A DNA stretch of 64,000 nucleotides from Rhizobium sp. ZPR4. GTDB lineage: Bacteria; Pseudomonadota; Alphaproteobacteria; Rhizobiales; Rhizobiaceae. Positions within the stretch are counted from its first letter, which is position 1, and each line of letters starts with the position of its first letter. The translations under genes and the position numbers were made by a program. The notes under the pieces are model-generated. The model had not been told where the DNA came from and did not search any database. It was given only the letters and a program-made list of their open reading frames with translations. Of the stretch, positions 43,818-52,874 are shown piece after piece. The stretch covers positions 248,001 to 312,000 of the forward strand of contig NZ_CP157968.1 of the NCBI RefSeq assembly GCF_040215725.1. Reading direction: 5' to 3'.

Positions 43818-44131
43818 CCGTCGGGACTCGCTCGCCAAAGCAAGGATTGTAAGGATATGGATTGACGGAGAAGGACCGGACCGCGAAAGGGGGTTCGCCC
43901 CTCGTAAACGGAACGCTCTCACGGCCGGTCCCCTATTTCCTACAGGCCAAGCCCGCAAGAGGCGGCGCTTTTGCGCGCCCATTGCGGCAATATATTGTCT
44001 AACGCTAAAAAATAGGCAGCAAATAAAATCGCGAGATACTAGCTTTTCATTGCCGCCTCGCGCCTGGATAGTGGTGTCGAATATACTCCCTCACCACTTC
44101 TGTCGGCATTTTTCAATCCGCAAGGCACTCT
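43818..44131. other. Non-coding stretch between GntR and GNAT genes
   Basis: A 314-base gap. GGGG-TTCG-CCCC (43890-43901) is a short stable tetraloop hairpin about 75 bases after the GntR stop codon and sits within a wider GGACCGG ... CCGGTCC pairing; together these may end the GntR transcript. The last 150 bases are more AT-rich and probably hold the GNAT promoter. No gene seen. Confidence 0.35.
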
Positions 44132-44677
44132 ATGATGACTGCAAGATCGATCCCTCGCTCGTCCATCGTAACAGCACGCCTCCGCCTGCGCCCGACGTCG
44201 GCGGCTGACGCAAAACGCGCATTCGAAATTCAGAGTGATTGGACGGTGACGCGGATGCTGAGCAACGCCACCTATCCGCCTCACCAGAAGGATGTCGAGA
44301 ACTGGTTTTCCAGCCACGAGCACGAATGGGCCGAAGGCTCCGCCTATCGCTTCGCCATCGAGGAAGAAGAGAGAATGATCGGCATCGTCGACGTCGATGG
44401 CATTGTCGGCAGCAAGGGCAGCCTTGGCTTTTGGCTGGAAAAGCCGGCCTGGAGCAAAGGCTATGCCTTCGAGGCAGCCCATGCGCTGATCGGCTTCGTC
44501 TTCCACGAGGTCGGCCTATCCAGGCTGGAATCCGGCCACGCATCCGACAACCCCGCCTCAGGACGGGTACTGATCAAACTGGGCTTCAGCCAAGTCGGCA
44601 ACAGGGAGCTTTTTTCGAGGGCACGCCGCGAAACCATCGTCCAGTGCTACTATGTGCTTGAGCGCCAGGCGCCGTAA
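44132..44677 (+). CDS. GNAT N-acetyltransferase, RimJ/RimL type
   Basis: A 181-residue GNAT protein of the RimJ/RimL group: IVTARLRLRPTSAADAKRAF at the N-terminus, RFAIEEEERMIGIVDVDGI, GSLGFWLEKPAWSKGYAFEA A (acetyl-CoA motif) and RLESGHASDNPASGRVLIKL GF. These acetylate ribosomal protein termini or small amines. The ATG at 44132 is followed by a second at 44135. Converges with the isoaspartyl peptidase gene at 47 bases; unrelated to that cluster in orientation. Confidence 0.85.
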   Translation: MMTARSIPRSSIVTARLRLRPTSAADAKRAFEIQSDWTVTRMLSNATYPPHQKDVENWFSSHEHEWAEGSAYRFAIEEEERMIGIVDVDGIVGSKGSLGFWLEKPAWSKGYAFEAAHALIGFVFHEVGLSRLESGHASDNPASGRVLIKLGFSQVGNRELFSRARRETIVQCYYVLERQAP

Positions 44678-44724
44678 ATCCATAGCACGACGCGGCGCCG
44701 CATCTTCCAGCAACCGAGTTCCCG

Positions 44725-45669
44725 TTAGAGCTCGATTTCGTAGACCCGCTCATGCGTCGCGACGAAACCCTTGCCGTCCGGCGTCACCCAGCCACGAAAC
44801 ATCCCAGGCGTATTGTAGGGCGCAACGGCAATGCCGTGAGCATCTATCGCCACCAGCCCGGCACCGATCTGATGCGGCGCCAGATCGTGGTTGATAAGCC
44901 CGTCCGTTGCGGTTGCGATATCCTGCCGCAGATAAGCCATGCGAGACGCGATCTCGTGTCCGACAACGTAGCGTATAAAAAATTCGCCCTTGCCCGTTCC
45001 TGAAACCGCACAGACGCCATCGCGCGCATAGGTGCCCGCACCGATGACCGGGCTATCGCCCACGCGCCCGTCAGGCTTGTTGTTGTAGCCGCCTGTCGAG
45101 GTGGCGGCGGCAAGATGGCCGGCGGCATCGAGCGCCACGGCCCCAACCGTGCCATGCTTTTCGTTTTCCGTTCCTTCGGTGCCGGCAGCCGCATGGAGCT
45201 TCATCGCCTCCAGCGCCTCGACCCGCTTCTGCGTGGTAAAATAGGATTGCGGCTCCACTTGCAGCCCCTTGGCTTCGGCAAAGCGATCGGCGGCTGGGCC
45301 AGTCATGTAGATGGCACGACCGTCCTCCATCAGCGCACGGGCGGCCCTGATCGGATTGCGGATCGCGCGCGAGGCACTGATGGCACCCGCCTCCAGCGTT
45401 GCGCCGTCCATGATCGAGGCATCAAGCTCGTGCACGCCGTTTTCGTTAAGCGCAGCGCCATGTCCGGCGTTGAAATGCGGGCTGTCCTCCATGGTCACGA
45501 CAGCAGCTTCGACGGCATCAATGGCGCTGTCGCCGGCCCTCAGCCGCGCATAGCCCGCACGCAAAGCGGCAGCCAGATCACGGCGCGCACCCTCCCATTC
45601 CTCCGGCGTCATGCTGTCTTCCGGCATGACGCCGCAACCACCGTGAATAGCCAGCGCAATTTTCGTCAT
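44725..45669 (-). CDS. iaaA: Isoaspartyl peptidase / plant-type L-asparaginase
   Basis: A 314-residue Ntn hydrolase of the isoaspartyl aminopeptidase/asparaginase family: ALAIHGGCGVMPEDSMTPEE, the GHGAALNENGVHELDASIMD G loop, and the self-cleavage site KHGTVGAVALD with T174 as the new N-terminal nucleophile, plus STGGYNNKPDGRVGDSPVIG AGTYA. It splits beta-aspartyl dipeptides and L-asparagine. It lies 88 bases after hydantoinase B at the end of the large cluster, and a hairpin separates them, so it may be read partly on its own. Its presence suggests an isoaspartyl or related peptide appears in the pathway. Confidence 0.92.
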   Translation of the reverse strand: MTKIALAIHGGCGVMPEDSMTPEEWEGARRDLAAALRAGYARLRAGDSAIDAVEAAVVTMEDSPHFNAGHGAALNENGVHELDASIMDGATLEAGAISASRAIRNPIRAARALMEDGRAIYMTGPAADRFAEAKGLQVEPQSYFTTQKRVEALEAMKLHAAAGTEGTENEKHGTVGAVALDAAGHLAAATSTGGYNNKPDGRVGDSPVIGAGTYARDGVCAVSGTGKGEFFIRYVVGHEIASRMAYLRQDIATATDGLINHDLAPHQIGAGLVAIDAHGIAVAPYNTPGMFRGWVTPDGKGFVATHERVYEIEL

Positions 45670-45726
45670 TTTCCACTCCGATCCGGTGATGTCACGTATC
45701 GCGTCCTATCACCGCTCCCATGCATG

Positions 45727-45751
45727 ATGCCCGATCGACATGATCGGGCAT
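45727..45751 (-). terminator. Hairpin between hydantoinase B and the isoaspartyl peptidase gene
   Basis: ATGCCCGATC, loop GACAT, GATCGGGCAT: a perfect 10-bp stem 7 bases after the hydantoinase B stop codon. There is no T-run. Confidence 0.55.
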
Positions 45752-45757
45752 GCTATT

Positions 45758-47296
45758 TCAACCGAAGGCGATATCACCGATGACCCTTACTCTTACACGG
45801 CGCGCTCCGCCGGGCAGATAAGCGATCGGAATATCCTCGACTTCGAGCGTCTTTAGGCTCTCGCGGCTCGCGCCGGAAGCGACGGCGGCATTCTGAGCCT
45901 CCGACTCTGCCTTGGCGAGAGCCTCGTCACGGCTCAGCCCCGAAAATACCTGATCGACCTCGCCCGACACCTGCGCCATCGCGGCACCGAGCGCATTGGC
46001 GACGCCGGCGTTTTCGACGCGAAGAATCTCCGAGGCTCCCTCGATCCTTTCCGGGATCAGGAAGGCGCCGCCGCCGACGGCAATCAGCGGCACATCCTCG
46101 GCCGATGTCTTCATCTGGTCGAAACTGTCCGTGACCATGTCGCGGATGCGGTCGAGGCTTGCCTTGACGAAGGCCGGATCGAGACCGCGAACGCGATCCT
46201 TATCCCCCATCTCGATCAGGCCGGCGGCGACGGCGACGTCCGAGGTCGTCAGCGTATTGCCGCCAAAAACGCGCGCCTCCGTCAGGATGCGATAGCCGAC
46301 CGAACGCGGACCGATCTTGCCCGTTTCCGGATCGATGATCGTGCCGCCGCCAAGGGCGATCGGCAGGAGATCGGGCATCCGGAACAGCGTGCGCACACCA
46401 CCGATATGAACGATGTTGTTGGCCTCGCGCGGAAAGCCACCGACAAGGCAGCCGATGTCCGAAGTCGTGCCGCCGACATCGACCACCATGGCGTCGCTTA
46501 AACCCGTCAGGAAGGCTGCACCACGCATCGAATTGGTCGGACCGGATGCAAAGCTGTGAACCGGGTTAGCGGCCGCGACATCCGCCAGCGCCACCGTACC
46601 GTCGTTCTGCGTCAGATAGAAAGGTGCGGTAATGCCTGCTTCGCGCAGCGCATCCGAGAATGCCTGCACCGTAGTCCTGCCGAGCGACTGCAGTGCCGCA
46701 TTGAGAAGCGCGACATTCTCGCGCTCAAGCAATCCGATCCGTCCGAGGGTATGCGACAGCGTGATCCTTGCATCGGGGATCACCGAGCGAACGATCTCTG
46801 CGGCCCTGACCTCGCATTCGGTCGTCAGCGGCGAGAAGGTCGCCGATATCGCGATCGAGGTGACGCCGGCATCGCGGATCTTCATCGCCGCTTCACGGAT
46901 CTCGTCGGGGATCATCGGCACGAGCGGGCTGCCGTCATACTCATGGCCACCATGAACCATGAAGATGAGCGGATCGACAGCCGCGCGCAAATCATTGGGC
47001 CAGTCGCACATGGGCGGTAAGGAGGCGCCAGTCGGCAGCGCAATGCGGATCGCAGCCACCCTTTCCAGCCGCGCCCGCTCGACGACCGCATTGGTGAAAT
47101 GGGTAGTGCCGATCATCACGGCGTCGATCGGCCGGCCGGATGCGCCGGCGTGGCCGGCCACATGGCTGAGAGCCGCCTTCACGCCTGACATCACGTCTTG
47201 CGTCGTGGGAACCTTGATGGAAGCGATGATCTTCTCACCGTCGATCAGAACGGCATCCGTATTGGTGCCGCCAACGTCAATACCGATGCGTTTCAT
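45758..47296 (-). CDS. Hydantoinase/oxoprolinase-family protein (copy B)
   Basis: A 512-residue protein of the HyuA / 5-oxoprolinase family, with the actin-like ATPase motifs RIGIDVGGTNTDAV, MIGTTHFTNAVVERARLERV A, SFASGPTNSMRGAAFLTG and MVVDVGGTTSDIG. These enzymes use ATP to open five-membered cyclic amides (hydantoins, 5-oxoproline). It is clearly shorter than the HyuA enzymes of about 690 residues. Its start overlaps the DUF917 B stop by 4 bases (ATGA). It is a close relative of copy A at 51301. Substrate unknown. Confidence 0.9.
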   Translation of the reverse strand: MKRIGIDVGGTNTDAVLIDGEKIIASIKVPTTQDVMSGVKAALSHVAGHAGASGRPIDAVMIGTTHFTNAVVERARLERVAAIRIALPTGASLPPMCDWPNDLRAAVDPLIFMVHGGHEYDGSPLVPMIPDEIREAAMKIRDAGVTSIAISATFSPLTTECEVRAAEIVRSVIPDARITLSHTLGRIGLLERENVALLNAALQSLGRTTVQAFSDALREAGITAPFYLTQNDGTVALADVAAANPVHSFASGPTNSMRGAAFLTGLSDAMVVDVGGTTSDIGCLVGGFPREANNIVHIGGVRTLFRMPDLLPIALGGGTIIDPETGKIGPRSVGYRILTEARVFGGNTLTTSDVAVAAGLIEMGDKDRVRGLDPAFVKASLDRIRDMVTDSFDQMKTSAEDVPLIAVGGGAFLIPERIEGASEILRVENAGVANALGAAMAQVSGEVDQVFSGLSRDEALAKAESEAQNAAVASGASRESLKTLEVEDIPIAYLPGGARRVRVRVIGDIAFG

Positions 47297-48369
47297 GCGA
47301 ATACCGATCTGAAATCAATGTCATAGCCGAAAGCGCGCGGGCCGACGGCAGCAATCCCCGCAGGCGAGGTCAAAAGCTCGGGTGCCGGTAGAGCGACAAC
47401 GGTGACGCGCTGGCCGTAGCGCACGGATTCCGTGCCGATCGCGCTGCCGGAAATCGTGTCGAGCAGGCAGAGAAGATCAGGCGTCATCGCCACTGGCTCG
47501 CCATCCCGGAAGGCGACCGCCCATTCGTTCTGGAAAGCGAGCTCCATTCGGGAGCCCTTGTCGGCATCGATGCCTTCGATCACGGTCCGGCCGCGCAGGA
47601 AGCCGCCGGTGGTTTCGCGCGCCACATCGATCACCTTGCCGCGGAACAATTGCTTGCCGCCCTCGTGGTCCAGGACCGCCTTTACCGGGTCGTCGTGACG
47701 TGCACGTGCCTCGATGACCGCACGACCAAGTTCGGTCGCCTTGGTGATGGTGTAGTGAATGCCCCAGTCCTTCACCTCGCGGCCGGTGCGTGGCGCCTTG
47801 CAGGTGGCGGCGGTCGATCCGACTTCGGTGCAGACCTTGCGCGAAATCCGCTCCATCCACTTCCAGGACGCAGCCTTGGTGACGATGACCTCGTTGTCGC
47901 GCACGTCGACGAGGGAAAGCGGATACATCGGTAGGTTGCCGATGGCAAAGGAGGTCATCTGCGCCTCGGGATAGGCGCGTCCCATCGCATCGGCATTGAC
48001 AACAGGCCGGCCCAGCATCGCAGCGGCAAGGAAGGAGGACAGCGCATTCGAGCCGCCGATCTCGACGCTCATGATCGCACGGAAGGGTTTTCCGAGGTAA
48101 TCCTCCATGACCTCGACCGCGCGCGCCAGATGCACAGGATCGCTGAGACGTTCCTGCCCCACCAGCGGCGCTCCCATCTTCGAGACGACGGCAACCATAT
48201 CGTCATCGTCGAGCGCCATCGGGTCCATCACCTGGACGCGACGGCCTTCGGCATAGAGCCTGCGAAGATTGAGCGTCGAAATATAAGGATTGCCACCGCC
48301 TCCGGTTCCCAGGATCCAGGCTCCCGTTGCGAGCGGCTCGATATTATCTTCGGAAAATTCCTGAAGCAT
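47293..48369 (-). CDS. DUF917-family protein (copy B)
   Basis: A 358-residue DUF917 protein: the glycine-rich ILGTGGGGNPYISTLNLRRL at the N-terminus, EIGGSNALSSFLAAAMLGRP VVNADAMGRAYPEAQM, and the late VRYGQRVTVVALPAPELLTS. DUF917 proteins nearly always accompany hydantoinase/oxoprolinase subunits, and may be the partner or a second enzyme in opening the ring. AAGGTG precedes the ATG. Translationally coupled to hydantoinase B. It lies after the binding-protein gene, with a repeat and hairpin in the 169-base gap. Confidence 0.88.
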   Translation of the reverse strand: MLQEFSEDNIEPLATGAWILGTGGGGNPYISTLNLRRLYAEGRRVQVMDPMALDDDDMVAVVSKMGAPLVGQERLSDPVHLARAVEVMEDYLGKPFRAIMSVEIGGSNALSSFLAAAMLGRPVVNADAMGRAYPEAQMTSFAIGNLPMYPLSLVDVRDNEVIVTKAASWKWMERISRKVCTEVGSTAATCKAPRTGREVKDWGIHYTITKATELGRAVIEARARHDDPVKAVLDHEGGKQLFRGKVIDVARETTGGFLRGRTVIEGIDADKGSRMELAFQNEWAVAFRDGEPVAMTPDLLCLLDTISGSAIGTESVRYGQRVTVVALPAPELLTSPAGIAAVGPRAFGYDIDFRSVFA

Positions 48370-48447
48370 GTTTCACCTTCGGCAATAGAGCAATTCCAGG
48401 AAAAGTGCGCAGCGGTTTTCCGTCCGGGATTGCTTAAAATAAGGAGA

Positions 48448-48488
48448 TAGAGCGGTTCGGAGATTCCGTGAAAAGCTGAACCGCTCTA
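48448..48488. repeat. Rhizobial palindromic repeat (AGAGCGGTTC type)
   Basis: TAGAGCGGTTC and GAACCGCTCTA are perfect 11-bp arms around a 19-base centre ending in GTGAAAAGCT. This spelling resembles intergenic palindromes common in Rhizobium genomes. It sits in the gap between the binding-protein and DUF917 B genes. Confidence 0.6.
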
Positions 48489-48493
48489 GCTGC

Positions 48494-48515
48494 CCCGACC
48501 CCGAATGGGGCCGGG
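48494..48515 (-). terminator. Hairpin after the binding-protein gene
   Basis: CCCGACCCC, loop GAAT, GGGGCCGGG: a 9-bp stem with one mismatch, 23 bases after the stop codon of the binding protein. With the neighbouring palindrome it may reduce read-through into DUF917 B. Confidence 0.45.
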
Positions 48516-48538
48516 TCTATGTCATGTGCCGGCGAAGA

Positions 48539-50134
48539 TCAGTTCGCCTTGCAGTCCCAATGGAAATTCGAGAAGTTCAGATCCCAGCTCTGCATGGGAA
48601 TGAACTCATAGCCCTGCAGGCATTTGTTCGCCGCATAGCGCCTGTTCGGCGATACCGCCCATACGTCGGGCTGCAGCTCGGCAAGCTTCGTTTGCAGCTC
48701 CTTGTAGGTCGCGTTCTGCGCCTTGATGTCGGTGGTCCCCCTCGCCTTGTCGATCAGGGCATCGACCTCGGGATTCTGCAGCCATTCCATCGACATCCAG
48801 GTGCCGGAAGCCTTGGAGTGATACTGGTTGTAGAATATCGCGTCCGGCGACGGATAATTTGGCGAGATGTTGACCTGCGTCGAGGCCGGCGTGGTTTCCG
48901 GCTTCGACGAGAGCTCGACGATGCGGTTCCAGGGTTCGGGCTTGATATCGAGGGTGATCCCGATCTGCTCGAGATTGGCCTGCATCAGCAGCGCAACTTC
49001 GGACTCAAAGGCGAGCGAGGCGACGTAGCTGTTGACCAGCGTGATCTTCTGACCGGCATATTTCGACTTCGCAAGCTCTTCCTTCGCCTTTTCGAGATCG
49101 AAGACGCCGGGCTGGGTATCGTCGTTATGCGCGTCCTTGAAGACGGTAGAAAGCGGGCCGGTCATGTCGAAGCCCGGATAGATCGCCTCCTGGATGGTCT
49201 TGTAGTCGGTTGCATAGGCGATCGCGCGCCGAACATGCACGTCGTCGGTCGGATAGACCTTGCTGTTCAGCTTGATGACGAAGCCGCCGGCGGTCGTCGA
49301 CTGGAGCAGCTTGTAGCCCGGCATCTTGCCGATCGTTTCATAGGTGTCGTTGCCGAGGCCATGCGAGGAGAGGCCGAGCTCACCCTTTTCGGCGAGCGCC
49401 TTGACGGTGGCGTCGTCGCTCGTCTGGACGAAACGCACTTCATCGATCGGCGTCCCCTTGGACCAGCCGAGAAAGTAATCGGGATTGCGTGCGATCACCA
49501 TGTCGGCGGAGCGATTGTAGCTGACCAGCTTATAAGGACCTGAACCGGCCGAGTGTTCGCCGACATAGGCTTCGCCCCATTTGTCGTCCGGCTTGGAATT
49601 GGCTTCGATCAGCTTTTCGTTCAGCGCCATCATCAGCGGCGTCACAGCCATGAACGGCGAGAACTGGCGATCGAGCTTGACGACGACAGTCTTCTCGTCC
49701 GGTGCGGTGACGTTTTCGGGCTTTACGAGGCCGACGACGAGGTTCGAGGGACCCTTGTTAATGCCGATCAGGCGCCTGATCGACCAGACGAAGTCGGAGG
49801 CCTTGACGGGCGTACCATCCTGGAACTTCGCATCGTCGCGAAGATGGAAGGTGTAGGTCAGACCATCCGGGGAAATATCCCAGGACTTTGCCAGATGGGG
49901 CACGATCTCGCCCGAAGGGCTGACGGTCGTCAGGGCATCATACATGTTTACGATGGCCATGTAGCCCGTATAGTCGGTGACCTTGGCCGGATCGAGCGAG
50001 CTGAAGATCTGCATCGTGTTGACGGCGATCGACACCTTGTCGGCCGCCGATGCCGCGACCGACGTCAGCGGCAATGCCATGACACCGGCAAGCAGCAACG
50101 TCGAGAGACGCAGATTTCTGGAACCCATCTTCAT
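48539..50134 (-). CDS. ABC transporter substrate-binding protein, family 5
   Basis: A 531-residue binding protein with a signal peptide (RLSTLLLAGVMALPLTSVAA, cut near ASAADK). Family-5 features: MYDALTTVSPSGEIVPHLAK, WDISPDGLTYTFHLRDDAKF QDGTPVKASDFVWSI and SGPYKLVSYNRSADMVIARN P. GAGGAG precedes the ATG at 50134. Encoded between the two hydantoinase-DUF917 pairs, it should capture the substrate for the permeases at 54525 and 55406. Cys near the C-terminus (NKCLQGYEF, WDCKAN) may form a disulfide. Confidence 0.93.
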   Translation of the reverse strand: MKMGSRNLRLSTLLLAGVMALPLTSVAASAADKVSIAVNTMQIFSSLDPAKVTDYTGYMAIVNMYDALTTVSPSGEIVPHLAKSWDISPDGLTYTFHLRDDAKFQDGTPVKASDFVWSIRRLIGINKGPSNLVVGLVKPENVTAPDEKTVVVKLDRQFSPFMAVTPLMMALNEKLIEANSKPDDKWGEAYVGEHSAGSGPYKLVSYNRSADMVIARNPDYFLGWSKGTPIDEVRFVQTSDDATVKALAEKGELGLSSHGLGNDTYETIGKMPGYKLLQSTTAGGFVIKLNSKVYPTDDVHVRRAIAYATDYKTIQEAIYPGFDMTGPLSTVFKDAHNDDTQPGVFDLEKAKEELAKSKYAGQKITLVNSYVASLAFESEVALLMQANLEQIGITLDIKPEPWNRIVELSSKPETTPASTQVNISPNYPSPDAIFYNQYHSKASGTWMSMEWLQNPEVDALIDKARGTTDIKAQNATYKELQTKLAELQPDVWAVSPNRRYAANKCLQGYEFIPMQSWDLNFSNFHWDCKAN

Positions 50135-50174
50135 TCTAGTTCTCCTCTTTGATGCGGGAACTCCCCGCTTATGG

Positions 50175-51308
50175 TTAGGCTGCCTTTCGGCCTGGGGCCG
50201 GCAGCGGCGAATAGGTGATGTCCGGGTAGCCGAAGGCCGCCGGGCCGACGACATCCAGCGCGCGCGCGCTGCGCAACAGCTCGTGACAGGGAATGGCGAC
50301 GACGGCGACGCGCTGGCCGTAGCGCAGCATTTCGGTGGTGATCGGATAGCCGGTATCGACATCGAGCAGTACGATCAGATCCGGTACGCAGACCTCGATC
50401 ACGCCATCGCGGCGGAAGACCAGGAATTCGTTCTGGATCGCCACGTTTGCCATCTGGCCGGCGCAATCGTCGAAGCCCGCGAGCTCCATGTCGCCGACGA
50501 CGAAACCACCGCGCAGATGGCGTTTCAGATCGGTGATCTTGCCATTGAAGACACGCCGCCCGCCTTCCAGCGCACAAACGGCAGCAATCGGATCCTCCTG
50601 CGCCTTGCGCGCGCGGATCACCGCTTCGCCGAGCGCGATCGCCTTGGTGAAGCTCTTCGGAATGCCATACTGATGGACGTAATGCGCCTGCATCGGCGCC
50701 GTCGCCAGCATGGCACCGCCACCCTGCGCCACGACGCAGGCGCGCGCCATCCGCTCGTGCCAGACTTCCGATACGGCGTGGCTGAAGATCACGGCATTGC
50801 CATGCAGGTCGCACATGACCGAAGGCGTGGAGCTGTGGCCATAGATCGAAAAGGTCGTCATCTGCATTTCGGGAAAGGCACGGCCCATGCCGTCGCAATC
50901 GAGGATCGGCAGGCCGCCGAGAGCCGCTGTGACGAGCGGGTTCATCGAATTCGCGCCACCGATCTCTTCGCAGACGATGGCATCGATCGGCGTGCGGATC
51001 AGCTCTTCCATGGCGCGCAGGCAGCGCAAGCCCTCGCGCCCTTCGCGGATGCGCTCGACGCCGACAACCGGTGCGCCGATGCCGCCGATCGACATGCAAA
51101 GGGCGTCAGGCTCGATGGCGTCAGTCGCCAGAACCTTCATCTCGTAGCCGGCCTTCATGGCTTCGAGGACGAGGAGCTTGCCTTGATAGGGGTTGCCGCC
51201 GCCGCCGGTGCCGAGAATGCCCGCCCCGATTTCGAGCGCATCGAGATCCTCGGGCGTCAGCCGGCGCAGATTGGCGTCATCATATTTCTGCTTGCGCGTC
51301 TCAGGCAT
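50175..51308 (-). CDS. DUF917-family protein (copy A)
   Basis: A 377-residue DUF917 protein: GAGILGTGGGGNPYQGKLLV, EEIGGANSMNPLVTAALGGL PILDCDGMGRAFPEMQM, and the late LRYGQRVAVVAIPCHELLRS. It matches copy B block by block. The ATG at 51308 overlaps the hydantoinase A stop by 8 bases, with GGGAGG just upstream; the long frame to 51566 lies inside hydantoinase A and is not used. It starts right after the hydantoinase and is followed by the binding protein. Probable partner of hydantoinase A. Confidence 0.88.
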   Translation of the reverse strand: MPETRKQKYDDANLRRLTPEDLDALEIGAGILGTGGGGNPYQGKLLVLEAMKAGYEMKVLATDAIEPDALCMSIGGIGAPVVGVERIREGREGLRCLRAMEELIRTPIDAIVCEEIGGANSMNPLVTAALGGLPILDCDGMGRAFPEMQMTTFSIYGHSSTPSVMCDLHGNAVIFSHAVSEVWHERMARACVVAQGGGAMLATAPMQAHYVHQYGIPKSFTKAIALGEAVIRARKAQEDPIAAVCALEGGRRVFNGKITDLKRHLRGGFVVGDMELAGFDDCAGQMANVAIQNEFLVFRRDGVIEVCVPDLIVLLDVDTGYPITTEMLRYGQRVAVVAIPCHELLRSARALDVVGPAAFGYPDITYSPLPAPGRKAA

Positions 51309-52857
51309 GATGGCCTCCCATTTCACCGACGACTTTGACGTGAATGCGCGTGGCGTTGCCCGGCAGATAGGCAAGCGGCGTGTCTTCGCGCTCGATAACT
51401 TCAAGGGTTTCCGCAAGCGCTCCGGCGGCGATCGCCTTTTCCCGGGCCTCGGCTTCAGCTTCGGCAAGTGCGCTCTCGCGCGTGCGGCCATCGACAAGCG
51501 AGAAGACGCGATCCGTCTCACCGCTGATCTGGGCGATGGCAGCGCCAACGGCATTGGCCACGGCAAAATTTTCCGGCAGGATCACCTCGAGATCGCCGAT
51601 GCGATCAGGCATCAGGATCGAGCCGCCGCCCACCGCAATGACTGGCACCGGCGTTGACGAAATCCGGCTGCGCTCGACGCAGGCCTCGAGCATCGCATCG
51701 ATCTTTGCCACAGCAGCCTCGACAAGCGTCTTGTCGAGATTGGCGACCAGCGCGCGATCACCGATATCGGCCTTGCCGGCAGCAACCGCAATATCGGTAG
51801 CGGTCAGTGTCGACCCTCCGAAGCAGAGCGCTTCCTTGCGCACGCGATAACCGACCGACTTCGGCCCAACGGTGATGCCCGCTTCACCCCTGACAACAAG
51901 CGAACCGCCACCAAGGCCGATGGAAAAGACATCGGGCATGCGGAAATTGGTGCGGACCCCGCCGATATCGACGGTTGTGGAGGCCTGTCGCGGGAAACCG
52001 TGCGACAGAGCGCCGACGTCCGAGGTCGTGCCGCCGACATCGACGACGACGGCGTCCTTCAGTCCTGTCAGGAATGCGGCACCGCGCATGGAATTGGTCG
52101 GACCGGAGGCAAAGGTCAGCACCGGAAAGGCACGCACGACGTCGGCGGCCATCAGGGTTCCGTCGTTCTGCGTTATGTAGAACGGGCACGGGATGCCGGC
52201 AGCCGCAAGCGCCTTGCCGAAAGCCGCAACCGTACGATCCGCAAGCGACAGCAGGCTCGCATTCATGATCGCAGCACTTTCGCGCGCCAGCAGGCCGTGA
52301 CGGCCGATATCCTTCGACATCACCACAGGTAGGCCAGGGCAATGCTGCCGCAGGATTTCCTTGGCCCGCACTTCCATCGCATCGTTGATACCGCTGAAAA
52401 CGCAGGTCACGGCGGCAGCCTTCAGGCCCTTTGCACGGATTTCACCGGCGATGCGCACGATGGCGTCTTCATCGAGCGGTGAAAGTTCGCGCCCGTCGAA
52501 CTCGTAGCCGCCCTTGACCTGGTAGCCATGATTGCCGACGATCTCGCGCAGGTCGTCGGGCCAGTCGACCATGGGCGGCAGACCTGCACCCGACGGCAGG
52601 CTCAGACGGATGGCTGCGACCTCGTCCATGTGCCGGCGCTCGATCACCGCATTGGTGAAATGCGTGGTGCCGATCATCACGGCGGCAATGCGGATACGAT
52701 CGATGCCGGAGGCCTCGATGACCTTCTCCAATGCCTCGATCACGCCCGAAGTCACATCTTCGGTCGTCGAGGCCTTGACCCCAGCCAGAACGGTCTTTCC
52801 CTCAAGGACGACAGCATCCGTATTGGTGCCGCCGACGTCAATTCCAACGCGATACAC
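51301..52857 (-). CDS. Hydantoinase/oxoprolinase-family protein (copy A)
   Basis: A 518-residue HyuA/oxoprolinase-family protein with RVGIDVGGTNTDAVVL, MIGTTHFTNAVIERRHMDEV A, FASGPTNSMRGAAFLTGLKD AVVVDVGGTTSDVG and GLGGGSLV. The start codon is GTG with GAGGAG 7 bases upstream. Copies A and B share every motif and are near-equal in length, so they look like paralogs, but their spacing and the differing loops (GHEYDGSPLVPM in B, GYEFDGRELSPLDEDAI in A) suggest different substrates or a heteromer. It follows the ABC ATPase by 17 bases. Confidence 0.9.
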   Translation of the reverse strand: MYRVGIDVGGTNTDAVVLEGKTVLAGVKASTTEDVTSGVIEALEKVIEASGIDRIRIAAVMIGTTHFTNAVIERRHMDEVAAIRLSLPSGAGLPPMVDWPDDLREIVGNHGYQVKGGYEFDGRELSPLDEDAIVRIAGEIRAKGLKAAAVTCVFSGINDAMEVRAKEILRQHCPGLPVVMSKDIGRHGLLARESAAIMNASLLSLADRTVAAFGKALAAAGIPCPFYITQNDGTLMAADVVRAFPVLTFASGPTNSMRGAAFLTGLKDAVVVDVGGTTSDVGALSHGFPRQASTTVDIGGVRTNFRMPDVFSIGLGGGSLVVRGEAGITVGPKSVGYRVRKEALCFGGSTLTATDIAVAAGKADIGDRALVANLDKTLVEAAVAKIDAMLEACVERSRISSTPVPVIAVGGGSILMPDRIGDLEVILPENFAVANAVGAAIAQISGETDRVFSLVDGRTRESALAEAEAEAREKAIAAGALAETLEVIEREDTPLAYLPGNATRIHVKVVGEMGGHHA

Positions 52858-52874
52858 GTCAGGCTCCTCTTCAA

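Noticed and set aside
48524..51338. Long plus-strand frames opposite the binding protein and DUF917 A
   Set aside because: Shadow frames of strongly biased coding sequence; no motif and no ribosome binding site.
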